Below are positions 53,101-60,992 of a stretch of DNA of 64,000 bases, one piece after another. The stretch spans positions 9,571 through 73,570 of the forward strand of contig CAYZVM010000002.1 of the NCBI GenBank assembly GCA_964481485.1, given 5' to 3'. This DNA comes from M3007 sp964481485. Lineage in GTDB: Bacteria; Bacteroidota; Bacteroidia; Chitinophagales; Saprospiraceae. How positions within the stretch are numbered: position 1 is the stretch's first letter; every line of letters starts with the position of its first letter. The translations under genes and the position numbers were made by a program. The notes below the pieces were generated by a model. It saw only the letters and a list, made by a program, of their open reading frames with translations, was not told the origin of the DNA and did not search any database.

Positions 53101-56100
53101 GGGGTATCGGCGTGGCCGCCGGCTTTTTCTGCGGCTATTTTCTCAAACGCTGCTGCTTTTTCCGCTTCTGATCTTTTGACGCCATTCCTTACGGCCGCTT
53201 CGATTCTGGCCTCAATCAATTTTGGACTGGTCCTGTCCTGGTACCATTGGGTATCCTTCACCGTATCATTCGTATCATACGTCTTCTGGTACCAGGCATC
53301 AAACTCTACCTTGCTGAAGGTCTCGTTGGGCATCTTGGTGAGGATCACTCGGTCGAGCGGGTCGTAATAAATGACTGGAGTCACGCCGGCGGCTATGATC
53401 CTGCGGTCGTCTTCGTAGGCATGTGTCACGGAAAAGAACGGCTCGTACTGCATGACCGGCTTCCCCTTGTTGTTGAGCACAGTCAGGCCGGTACCCACCC
53501 AGCGGCGCTCGCTGCCGGTGTCTTGTTCTGCGAGGTGATCGCCTTCGATCTTCAGGGCTATGCCCGGCTCCCCCTGCACTTTTTTCATCAGCACCTGCCC
53601 GATGCCGTTAGCGTATTCAAAGGCGTATTGCAGCGGGGAGTTTTCTCCACCGGGAGCATGGAAGTGAATTTCCCGGTTGATGGAGGCTACTTTAATGGGC
53701 ATGCTGCCGAAGTCATATACAAAGCGGATGGTGGCGTGGCCGATCAGTGCCGGGCCATTTTTGACGGGATTGTCGAAAAAATCCTTCACCTGCTGCTTAC
53801 TCAGGTCTGCCTCAAAATCCTCTAAGTCGTCCGCCTCATCGCCTTTCCCTTTTACCGCCATGCCGACCACCATACCCAGGGCGTCGAAGGCCACTTCGGT
53901 CAGGTTATCGTTTTCGTCCTTTACCAGTTCCGGCTGCAGGGTGCGGTAGTTGAAGCGTTCGACCGAGGTCGTATTGCCGATGGCGTCTTCCGTTTTGACG
54001 ACAAACAGGTTGTGCTTCCCGTAAGTTATTTGGGAGCAATAGCCGTAGGGGTCGCAGTACCGGTCGGCCATGTAAAAACAATGCTCCGGCTGGTCCGGGT
54101 AAACCATGGTGCCTTCGTGATCCCACCACCAATCAGACGGATCAGTGTCAGGGAAAGCGGTGATATCCTCGCGGTTGCGGAATTGGCCTAACCGTAACTC
54201 CTTTTCGGTTACCTTGCCTTTGTACAGGTTTTCCACTAAGCTGCCGGTAAATGCTAATTGGTACGATTCGTAGGGCAGGCCCAAGCGGCTTTGATTGCCC
54301 AAAGGCAAGGGCTGGGACAGATCATTCGCATCGGCAAAAAGCGTGCGCACGTGCTCGATGATGCGCTTTTGGGGTACGAGGTCGGTGACTTTTTCCTGGT
54401 AGGGTAGTTCTTCCGCATCCGGCGCTTCCTGTTGCAGTTCCTGCAAACTGAAATATCGGCCCAGGTCAGGCTTTACACCAGTCAGTTCGTACGTGCGGGC
54501 TTCGCACAATTCCCGGTGGCGGAAGTCCTGTTCCGTAGCGATGTCGTTGGTGTAGGTGTTTTCGGTGTAGATGATGTGTCGTTTTCCCTGTTCCATTTTC
54601 ACACGCGGCGGCAGGTCATCTGGTATCTGCACCCGCGGATATACCACCGAGGCATTTTTCAGGATATTGCCCAGTTCGTCAATTTCTAAGTTGAACGTGT
54701 GGGCGATGCGCGGGTCGGCGGGGTTGCGCTCGTAGTGGTAGGTGATCGTTTCGCTTTCCTTGACAATGAATACCGCGTGCGGATTCTCGCCCTTCGGTTG
54801 CAGCAGTTGGATGTTGGCGTTGGTTTCAGTGACGGTGTAGGGATGCAACTTTTTATCCGAATCGTCCAGCGCGTACACTTCCACCCGCAGGGGCATGGAC
54901 TTGCAGGCGCGCAGGGCTTCGCGGTATTCTTCCACGGAAAGGCCGGACAGGTTCATGTCTTCTGGCAGTTCGATCACCGCATCGGGCAGGTGGTATTCAT
55001 CAAAAACCTTATTTTGATAGTATTCGTGGGCAAACTGCTTCAGGATTTTTTCTTTTTCCAGGAAAGCGCCGGTATGAAACCAGGTCTTGGTCAGCACCGG
55101 ATGCTGGTAAAAGCTTTTGTCGGCGATCTGGATGGAGTTCGTATCCCCTTCTTTCTTCGCAGCGTAATGTTTGTAGGATTCCGTATCCAGCGTATCCACA
55201 CGCCCAAATCCCCGGAATTCCCGCTCTTCGTAGTCGTAGTAGCCGTGGTGATAGGTGTACTCCATCGCGAAGTGGCTCTGACTGACCGAATCGTGTACCA
55301 CGGTTCCAACCAGCACATGCACCGGGAAGGGCAGTTTGGTCACCCAGGGTGTACCGGATTTTTTGTCTTCCAAATAAAAATAGGTGGAGGATTCGTACTC
55401 TAGCGTCGTCGTTTTGCCGAAATTATTCCGGTACTCGATCATCAAATGCGGCTTTTTGCCGCCCATCAGGTCGATGTAGCGCAAGGGCCGGCCCGCATCG
55501 GCAGGTAGCGGCGACGACCATACGATGCAGCTCGTGCCCATGCCCAGGAAATCGAGGATGTGCACATCGGCTTCGATATCCAGCTTGGGGAAGGGGTTGA
55601 TGATCTTGGGGCCTTCCGTCCAGGCATTGCCGTTGCGGTTCATCCAGACGCGGAACTCGTCGTGCCCCAGGTAGATGATATCCGTCGTACCCGAGCCGTC
55701 GATATCGGCCAGGCGCAGGTAGGCGGGGTTGAAATGTTCGGGGTAGTCGAACCAGGGCGGGTTTTCCATGGTCACTTTGGCGCTGAAGCGCCCGTAGCCG
55801 AGGTTGGACCAATAGCACACTTCGCCGTTGCGGATGCGAACGATGTCGGTCAGCCCGTCCCCGCTCATGTCGGCCAGAAAGATCGACTGGGTGGAATCGG
55901 CAAATACGATGGCCGGGCCGCGCTCTTCGTCGGTGGCTTTGTGCACGGCAATGGCCGGGTCGTAGCCTTTTTCGCCTTTGGCCGGATACCAGAGGAAGAG
56001 GTCGTCTTCGGAGATGATCAGTTCCGGTACGCCGTCGCCGTTGAGGTCGATGAATTTGGCGTAGGGATCGTTGAACGGCCGGTTGGGCAGTTGTTCGAAT

Positions 56101-57767
56101 TCGCGGAAAGGCCGCCATTCGGCATCGGGCGTCAATTCGAAGAAGCCTTTGGGTTCCGCCTGCTGGCTGACGAGGTATTTCTGGCCGTTGCCTTTGAGGT
56201 CCTGGATTTGAAGGGCGCCGGTGCGCAGCCCGGTAAAGGAGGGCTTGGGCGTTACCAATTGTGGCGAGGTGAATTCGCCCTTGCCGAGGTTATACTTGTA
56301 GTACCAGCCGTCGCCCTGTTCGGTGAGGATGCCGCTGATGCCCTCGTTGTAGAGGTCGATCCACTGGTATTCGGCGTTGTCGATGCCGATGGGCGCGCCG
56401 GCCAGGCTGTCGGCCGGCACGTCCTGCACGTAAGTATTCCATTCGTGCTGCTGGTAAATGAAATCGAAGGGGGGTAAAGAACGGCTGATGTATTTGCCTG
56501 CGTTCTCATCCCATTTGTGGCCATACTGCACTACCTGGGTGAGGTAGGAGAAGCCGCCGACCGTATCGTCTTTGCCCAGTAAATGCAAGTTCTCTTCATA
56601 ATGCAACACCATGGATTCCACCAAGTAGGGGCTGTGCGGCAGGTCCGGCGCATCGAAGCAGTGGAAGTTCAGGATGCGTTTGCAGCGGCGATAGGTGCGG
56701 ATCTCGAAGCCGGCGCGATAGGAGGAGAAGGCGTCGGGGCGATAGGCCCAGGCCCGTTGCGGCCGGTAGATATCTTTGGTCAGGGTTATGCTGTCATCCA
56801 TCTCTGCGTAGTCTTCGTGTTCGCCGTAGTCGAATACCGTCTGAAAAAGGAAGTTTTCTTTTCCCGGCAGGGAGGCGTTGTTCCTATATAAATATGGTGT
56901 GCGGTTGCCATAATACACGCGCTTCAGGTAGGTATTGGTGCAGCGCTGCAGGCGGTTCTTTTCAAAAACGCGGTTGCCGATGTTGTTAAAATCTTCCGGC
57001 TTGTATTCGTACAGGATCGCATTGCCCTTGTCGTCAAAAGAGTAAGAGAGGTGCCATTGGAAGATGCGGGAAGGGTCTTCCGGGTCGGCCAACCGGGCTT
57101 CGGGGGTGAAGCCGTAAACGGAGTGTACATTATCGGGGCTGATGCTGCGCCAGTGGGTCTCCCCGGTTTGTTGATTTACCCAGCGCTCGATGCGGGCGAA
57201 AAGCCCTTCGATGCGGGGCCGGTAGCAGGTGATGGTGTAGGTGATGCCGTTTTCGGTGACCGGAGGGATGACCGGCTTTTTCCACGCGCCATCGGTAGTT
57301 TTTTCCAGCACCGGCACCAGGTCTTCCGCGCCGGACAGGATAAATACGTCCGATTCCTCGGCATCCCGGTACTCCGGCAATTTCTTTTCAGTCTTACGCG
57401 CAATGGCGGGCGCACCCACATTCCAGCCCAGGCCAAAAGGTGAATTGCCGCCGCCGGAATCGTAACTCAACACCAATTGAGGCGCAAAATTTTGTCGCGT
57501 GGGACTGCCGGGCAGCGGGATGGAAAAGCCCGCCGTACCCGTCACGGCGTTCACCTCGAACTTTTCCTCGATGCCCTTGATGGCGCCGCCACCTTTGGGC
57601 AGGGTGATTTGCGGGACTTTCGTGGAGGCATTTGGCGCCCCTTCCCCTTTCGGCGCCGGGGTGTTAAGATTGTCGGCGGGCTTGGATTTTCCGGCCGAAG
57701 GCTTATCGTCGTTGTTCCGCTGCATAAGAGACTGCGAAAATCCTGCATGGCTTTCCCGCCATTTCAT
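50199..57767 (-). CDS. TcB-TcC fusion toxin (SpvB-TcdB-Rhs) with variable C-terminal effector
   Basis: A 2522-residue fusion of TcB and TcC that forms the hollow Rhs shell holding the toxin. ATG 57767 or 57725 are both possible starts. About 65-350 is SpvB ('EEKFEVNAVTGTAGFSIPLP'). About 570-680 are FG-GAP-like propeller repeats ('DLNGDGVPELIISEDDLFLW', 'ADMSGDGLTDIVRIRNGEVC'). TcdB middle domains follow to about 1100, then RHS/YD repeats, and at about 2180-2225 the core-closing sequence 'RYYLAWLGRWGSEDPIGAIE' and 'GLNLYRFNYSNPIKIIDING' ending at Met2225, the expected self-cleavage place. The released 297-residue tail is AT-rich and holds 'FYSCFGIALNYVLAF' (Cys2274) and 'SGDIIITASG' then 'AGKHASFVLIQNGKISLWG' (His2415), like papain/NlpC-fold enzymes. 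An FNR-like box lies 67 bases upstream. Confidence 0.92.
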   Translation of the reverse strand: MKWRESHAGFSQSLMQRNNDDKPSAGKSKPADNLNTPAPKGEGAPNASTKVPQITLPKGGGAIKGIEEKFEVNAVTGTAGFSIPLPGSPTRQNFAPQLVLSYDSGGGNSPFGLGWNVGAPAIARKTEKKLPEYRDAEESDVFILSGAEDLVPVLEKTTDGAWKKPVIPPVTENGITYTITCYRPRIEGLFARIERWVNQQTGETHWRSISPDNVHSVYGFTPEARLADPEDPSRIFQWHLSYSFDDKGNAILYEYKPEDFNNIGNRVFEKNRLQRCTNTYLKRVYYGNRTPYLYRNNASLPGKENFLFQTVFDYGEHEDYAEMDDSITLTKDIYRPQRAWAYRPDAFSSYRAGFEIRTYRRCKRILNFHCFDAPDLPHSPYLVESMVLHYEENLHLLGKDDTVGGFSYLTQVVQYGHKWDENAGKYISRSLPPFDFIYQQHEWNTYVQDVPADSLAGAPIGIDNAEYQWIDLYNEGISGILTEQGDGWYYKYNLGKGEFTSPQLVTPKPSFTGLRTGALQIQDLKGNGQKYLVSQQAEPKGFFELTPDAEWRPFREFEQLPNRPFNDPYAKFIDLNGDGVPELIISEDDLFLWYPAKGEKGYDPAIAVHKATDEERGPAIVFADSTQSIFLADMSGDGLTDIVRIRNGEVCYWSNLGYGRFSAKVTMENPPWFDYPEHFNPAYLRLADIDGSGTTDIIYLGHDEFRVWMNRNGNAWTEGPKIINPFPKLDIEADVHILDFLGMGTSCIVWSSPLPADAGRPLRYIDLMGGKKPHLMIEYRNNFGKTTTLEYESSTYFYLEDKKSGTPWVTKLPFPVHVLVGTVVHDSVSQSHFAMEYTYHHGYYDYEEREFRGFGRVDTLDTESYKHYAAKKEGDTNSIQIADKSFYQHPVLTKTWFHTGAFLEKEKILKQFAHEYYQNKVFDEYHLPDAVIELPEDMNLSGLSVEEYREALRACKSMPLRVEVYALDDSDKKLHPYTVTETNANIQLLQPKGENPHAVFIVKESETITYHYERNPADPRIAHTFNLEIDELGNILKNASVVYPRVQIPDDLPPRVKMEQGKRHIIYTENTYTNDIATEQDFRHRELCEARTYELTGVKPDLGRYFSLQELQQEAPDAEELPYQEKVTDLVPQKRIIEHVRTLFADANDLSQPLPLGNQSRLGLPYESYQLAFTGSLVENLYKGKVTEKELRLGQFRNREDITAFPDTDPSDWWWDHEGTMVYPDQPEHCFYMADRYCDPYGYCSQITYGKHNLFVVKTEDAIGNTTSVERFNYRTLQPELVKDENDNLTEVAFDALGMVVGMAVKGKGDEADDLEDFEADLSKQQVKDFFDNPVKNGPALIGHATIRFVYDFGSMPIKVASINREIHFHAPGGENSPLQYAFEYANGIGQVLMKKVQGEPGIALKIEGDHLAEQDTGSERRWVGTGLTVLNNKGKPVMQYEPFFSVTHAYEDDRRIIAAGVTPVIYYDPLDRVILTKMPNETFSKVEFDAWYQKTYDTNDTVKDTQWYQDRTSPKLIEARIEAAVRNGVKRSEAEKAAAFEKIAAEKAGGHADTPTIAHLDSLGRAFFTIAHNKIPQFANNGAISGYEDRCLETEVELDIEGNQRAVVDARYNTVVRYHYDMLGGVCCQENMDRGPRWTFEDVLDKPLIGWKEEEEKDPQTGNHKFTTFFTEYDRLHRPILERIQFHDGTTIVNETIQYGEDLPDDKRFNLRGKVYQARDQVGTVTNSSYDFKGNLLAQSRQLCSIFAAPYIDWSIPESVSPEQEIFTTSTRYDALGRVTETNTPDGSAIRYRYNEANLLDGVTVKVAFEGDAPDVRPVVKNIDYDAKGQRTQIVHGNGARTRYTYDAQTFRLTRLLTTRNGGAPLQDLRYYYDPEGNITAIEDQAQDTEFYKNSMVDAVAHYTYDALYQLIDATGREQIANGNQPTDHVDIPIATPQPASNTSAVRNYRQRYAYDDAGNITQMRHIANGGSWTRDYAYNTHSYLEPDRMNNRLSQITTGSSLPQPFTHDYHGNMTKIPGVGDLVWNYDDHIRSVNLTGGGTAYYDYDPEKQRIRKVIKLLDGTEKVRLYLGNVEIYRVYSGDQITLERKTLHVSDGDKRIAIFEKTTTDNTPLNTRHQFGNHLGSAVLELDEQAQIISYEEYHPYGTSAYRYGRTDTEVGEKRYRYSGKERDAETGMYYYGARYYLAWLGRWGSEDPIGAIEGLNLYRFNYSNPIKIIDINGMQTYSTSLRKRIDIPEVQVFSREGISMESIKKIVEVEGKSYIYRKDFYSCFGIALNYVLAFLEGKLHPPSAHQLRSPFYHKIIYDIRKGTNASPEELLHTPLKSKIRDVRTGKIQGPVDTLDYVSDREAEIYGLQGEGWYIRREHWYYKMEGGDKHSIQYGFYFPMKKPLKSGDIIITASGTDKGDFAGKHASFVLIQNGKISLWGARNRPTSPNDIPRPEEESVDGALRLDVFNNPNLKYARRRIIQVLRFDFDKRARALWEQEVKRQIIMGNAMRQGDFRNPLLRPPEDLGNLRIK

Positions 57768-57833
57768 TTTTTCGAGCCCCTAAAGATATAACAACAGTTT
57801 TCCGCAAAAGGGTGATGGTCATTACACACATCA

Positions 57834-57847
57834 TTGATTTTTGTCAA
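57834..57847. promoter_or_regulatory. FNR/CRP-like palindrome, site 1
   Basis: TTGATTTTTGTCAA, 67 bases upstream of the TcB-TcC ATG at 57767. If bound by an activator centred about 41 bases before the transcription start, the leader would be about 30 bases, which is plausible. The 19-base core matches sites 2 and 3. Confidence 0.6.
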
Positions 57848-58030
57848 TTTAGGACGCGGAGGTAACGCTCTTTTCTTTAAAACCTAACCGAAACTACGCC
57901 GCCTCTCCCAGCGGTCAAAGCCATCGCAACAAGTCTATTATTCTCCTGCTATTCGCTTTATCATGTTTTTGCGAATTCAATCGCAAGATTTGCCTTTTGT
58001 TGCACGGACCGGTGAAACACATCCTCAGTC

Positions 58031-59158
58031 TTACACTCTGACAGTGACCCCGGGCTCATCCAGATTCAATTCATAACTGGTGCTTCGGCCCCCGGCCGCA
58101 TCTTTTTTCAGCATACCCTTTTGGACCAGATCCTGTATATCCCGCAGGGCCGTGTCGGCGGAACATTTGGCTATTTTGGCCCATTTGGAAGAGGTAAGTT
58201 TGCCCTCAAATCCGTCGAATAATTTGTTGAGCATCGAGCGTTGGCGCTCGTTGAGTACCTCAGCCCGGTGCCGATCCCAGAATTTGGCCTTGGCCAGCAC
58301 CCGCGCCAGCGCGTGGTCGGTAGCCCTTAATGCGCCAGCCAAACAATCCAGGAACCACACGAGCCATTCCGTTATGTCCAGATCGCCTTTTTGTGTTTGC
58401 TCCAGTATTTCATAATATCGGTTCCGCTCCAACCGGATTTGGGCCGACATGCTGTAAAACCGTTGAGGACTGCCATCGGCCCTCGACAATTGCATATCGG
58501 CGATTGCACGGGCGATCCGGCCGTTGCCATCGTCAAACGGGTGAATGGTGACAAACCATAAATGCGCGATGGCGGCTTTTAAGACAGGATCCATGGTATC
58601 CTCCCGGTTGAACCAGGCGATAAAGGCATTCATCTCTTTATCCAATAAGCCGGCATCGGGCGCCTGAAAATGCACCCGTTCCCTGCCCATTCCACCGGAA
58701 ACCACCTGCATGGGCCCGGTCGAATCATCCCGCCAGGCGCCCACTACAATTTTATACATACCACTACGCCCTGTTGGAAACAACGCAGCGTGCCAGCCGA
58801 ACAGACGTTCTGCTGTAAGCGGTTCTTCGTTTTGCCGGGTCGCATCCAGCATCATTTCCACAACGCCATCCACATGCCGGTCGGAGGGTACCAGTCCTGA
58901 AATATCCATACCCAGACGCCGGGCAATGGAGGAGCGCACCTGCTCCGGGCTTAAAAACTCTCCTTCTATTTCGGTGGATTTCAGCACATTCAGCGTCAGG
59001 GTTTCCAACTCAGCCTCTTGCTGCAAAACAAAACCCAGCGATGACATTTTGCCCATCAATTTCCCCTGTAAATGCCGCACCATGCCCAGGCGCGTCAGCA
59101 ATTCCGCATGGTTCCAGGTAAAGTTCGGCCAGTCTTGTCGTTGGTAGATGTAGAGCAT
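58031..59158 (-). CDS. Fic-domain AMP-transferase with N-terminal inhibitory helix and C-terminal winged helix
   Basis: A 375-residue class II Fic protein; ATG 59158 is used, as the upstream in-frame start is TTG inside a palindrome. The N-terminal DUF4172-like helical domain ('DWPNFTWNHAELLTRLGMVR') contains the self-inhibitory motif S/T-x-x-x-E-G as 'STEIEG' at residues 61-66. The catalytic motif 'HPFDDGNGRIAR' lies at 206-217, with His206 as base, so AMP transfer to a hydroxyl side chain is expected. The C-terminus (about 290-365) is a winged helix ('LTSSKWAKIAKCSADTALRD', 'IQDLVQKGMLKKDAAGGRST') likely to bind DNA. Palindromes directly upstream suggest that it controls its own gene. All catalytic residues are present. 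Confidence 0.92.
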   Translation of the reverse strand: MLYIYQRQDWPNFTWNHAELLTRLGMVRHLQGKLMGKMSSLGFVLQQEAELETLTLNVLKSTEIEGEFLSPEQVRSSIARRLGMDISGLVPSDRHVDGVVEMMLDATRQNEEPLTAERLFGWHAALFPTGRSGMYKIVVGAWRDDSTGPMQVVSGGMGRERVHFQAPDAGLLDKEMNAFIAWFNREDTMDPVLKAAIAHLWFVTIHPFDDGNGRIARAIADMQLSRADGSPQRFYSMSAQIRLERNRYYEILEQTQKGDLDITEWLVWFLDCLAGALRATDHALARVLAKAKFWDRHRAEVLNERQRSMLNKLFDGFEGKLTSSKWAKIAKCSADTALRDIQDLVQKGMLKKDAAGGRSTSYELNLDEPGVTVRV

Positions 59159-59161
59159 TTG

Positions 59162-59251
59162 CCGCAAAATTTGCGGTAAATATAGGGGCTATTCGCCGCA
59201 AAAGAAATAAACGCCGCATTTTATGCGGAGAATAAGGCGGCTTTTCGCCGC
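59162..59251. promoter_or_regulatory. Palindrome array upstream of fic gene
   Basis: Three inverted pairs built on CCGC/GCGG: CCGCAAAATTTGCGG (59162-59176), CCGCATTTTATGCGG (59214-59228) and GCGGCTTTTCGCCGC (59237-59251), plus a lone half-site CCGCAAAA near 59195. The first ends three bases from the fic ATG, so a bound protein would block translation start or transcription. The first two share the same 15-base layout. Confidence 0.7.
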
Positions 59252-59292
59252 AACTTGGAATAAATCATCTATTACTTGCTGGGACCATACAC

Positions 59293-59484
59293 CTACGCCA
59301 CCTCCCCCAGCCGCTCCTTCACGCTGGCCAGCATCATCGGTCTGGCATCTGCCAACTGTTTGACCACCTTGTAGGGCAGTCGGATCACAATGTGTTCGGC
59401 AATTTCTTTAGCGGGGCCGGTGCGGCGTTGGCGGATGAGTTGGTCGAGGCATTCAATCCGGTAATGGCGGTCGGTAAGCGTCAT
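59293..59484 (-). CDS. Short helix-turn-helix-like protein, probably truncated
   Basis: A 63-residue frame starting 'MTLTDRHYRIECLDQLIRQR' and 'RTGPAKEIAEHIVIRLPY'. The first ~32 residues resemble the start of small Bacteroidota HTH proteins ('..LDQLIR...TG.P.ELA..LG.S..T.Y'), but the recognition helix is not preserved after residue 32. Its ATG overlaps the stop of an upstream frame (ATGA). It may be a decayed regulator or an independent small gene. Confidence 0.4.
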   Translation of the reverse strand: MTLTDRHYRIECLDQLIRQRRTGPAKEIAEHIVIRLPYKVVKQLADARPMMLASVKERLGEVA

Positions 59485-59888
59485 ACGGTGCGGTATTTGA
59501 AGATGAATGTTTTCAGAATGCGGATTAAACTACCTGAATACATAGATTCAGGAGAGTTGTAGAGGGCAGGCTTTCGAGGCGTTTCAGAAAGACCTTGGAC
59601 AAATATAGACCGTTGTGGCCAAATACAAAATAAATTATTGGTTATTTTAGAAGGAGGGTACTTCGTTTTGTCAAAGGCTGGCATATGCCGATAAAAAAAG
59701 TGAGCCTTTTCAAAGCACTGCAATTTTATTGCAGGGATACGCGCAGAATTTTGCCCCCCTAAAAAAGCAATATCGGCCCTGCGGACATCGCCTACCATAT
59801 TTTCCAAAAGCAGGACTTTTACATCTGTTCTTCGTCTTTCTTTTTCTTCAGCGGGTGCTACCGTAGCAGCGTCAGCCTCCTCTGCCAC
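59481..59888 (-). CDS. Uncertain small ORF upstream of the HTH-like frame
   Basis: A 135-codon frame from GTG 59888 whose stop overlaps the next start by four bases. The N-terminal part is acidic then basic ('MAEEADAATVAPAEEKERRR') and the middle reads 'VLLLENMVGDVRRADIAFLG'. I see no known domain, and the C-terminal half looks like random translation. The translational overlap is its only support. Confidence 0.25.
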   Translation of the reverse strand: MAEEADAATVAPAEEKERRRTDVKVLLLENMVGDVRRADIAFLGGQNSARIPAIKLQCFEKAHFFYRHMPAFDKTKYPPSKITNNLFCIWPQRSIFVQGLSETPRKPALYNSPESMYSGSLIRILKTFIFKYRTV

Positions 59889-60028
59889 AGTCTCTGAGGT
59901 GGCTCAATTTCTTCCGAAGACTTGACGAAGACTACGAAAAAACAACACAGTCCACCATAGATTTTCACCAACCAGATTTTGCCCTTATCATTTTGGCAAA
60001 TCTTAACCTCTGAATTTTAAAACATACT
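59889..60028. other. Intergenic region
   Basis: AT-rich non-coding sequence between the uncertain ORF and the stop of the type IX-secreted protein gene. No hairpin, RNA gene or repeat was recognised. If the 135-codon frame is not real, the gene-free stretch extends to 59485. Confidence 0.4.
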
Positions 60029-60904
60029 CTACTGTTTCACAACCTTGCTCCTAAAAATTGCCCGGCCATTTCGGTGTATTGCCAGCATGTAAAGCCCAGG
60101 CTGGAGGTCTGTCAAATCGAGCACTTCGGGCCTACCTTTCCATTGGCGCACGGGATTTCCCGCGAAATTGAAAAGTGTCAGGATTCCGTCCGAAAATGGC
60201 AAAGACTGGCTCAAACAGCAAGCCGTTGCGACGGGATTGGGCTCAATCCGCACGTTGTCGAGGAAGGCAGGCGTGTAAGTGGATATGGTTTCTCCGCAGT
60301 CTAAACTATCGGCAGGGAAAAACATTTTGTCATTTTGTTTGAACGCCGCCAAATAGGTGCTCATTCCGTCAATGTTGAAATCGCAGGTCAGGTCACTTGG
60401 AAAAAAAGAGCCGCAAACGCATTCCTGCCATTCTGACTGCAAGGATTTTATAAAACCAATGCCTTCCGCGATGTAAAAAGTGGAAATGCTTCTATAGGGG
60501 GGGCCAGCTATATGGGCTTTCTGAACGCGCACTCCGGTGAAATCGCCCAAGTCAAACACTTTAATCGAGTCAACCTGATAGGTGAACGTGCCTATATCCA
60601 GGGTCTCGCCTCCTATCATGTCAAAGTCGTACACCTTTTGAAAGGTAGAGCCGTCTTCGGAGACGAAAACCTTGTCGCTGATTTCGTACGCATATCGAAA
60701 ATACCCGTTCGACAAAAGCATTTTTTTGCACGGACTACCTGCTATCACAGTGTCGCCCCCTACTATCACGGTGTCGCACCCGATTGAGCCTACCCAGCCG
60801 AGGTCTGAGCAGAATTTCCATTGTTGGCCTGTTTCGAGCCACTTGATTTGGCCTGCTAAAGCAGTAGCGTAAAAAATGGAAAGCAAGGGCAAGAATTGTT
60901 TCAT
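60029..60904 (-). CDS. Secreted protein with type IX secretion sorting domain
   Basis: A 291-residue protein starting at ATG 60904 with a signal peptide ('MKQFLPLLSIFYATALAGQI'). The body ('WKFCSDLGWVGSIGCDTVIV', 'YAYEISDKVFVSEDGSTFQK') is beta-rich with several Cys; I do not recognise a named domain. The last ~75 residues are a Por-type sorting domain ('FLDNVRIEPNPVATACCLSQ', 'GILTLFNFAGNPVRQWKG', 'LDLTDLQPGLYMLAIHRNGR', ending 'RSKVVKQ'), which directs export through the type IX system and surface anchoring or release. It lies 88 bases from the stop of the neighbouring secreted-protein gene. Confidence 0.85.
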   Translation of the reverse strand: MKQFLPLLSIFYATALAGQIKWLETGQQWKFCSDLGWVGSIGCDTVIVGGDTVIAGSPCKKMLLSNGYFRYAYEISDKVFVSEDGSTFQKVYDFDMIGGETLDIGTFTYQVDSIKVFDLGDFTGVRVQKAHIAGPPYRSISTFYIAEGIGFIKSLQSEWQECVCGSFFPSDLTCDFNIDGMSTYLAAFKQNDKMFFPADSLDCGETISTYTPAFLDNVRIEPNPVATACCLSQSLPFSDGILTLFNFAGNPVRQWKGRPEVLDLTDLQPGLYMLAIHRNGRAIFRSKVVKQ

Positions 60905-60992
60905 GTTGGAAGGATTGAATGGTTCGTGGTTGACAAAAGAAATACAGCCGATGACGTTCGGAAACGCCATCGGCTGTGGATGAGGGATATTT

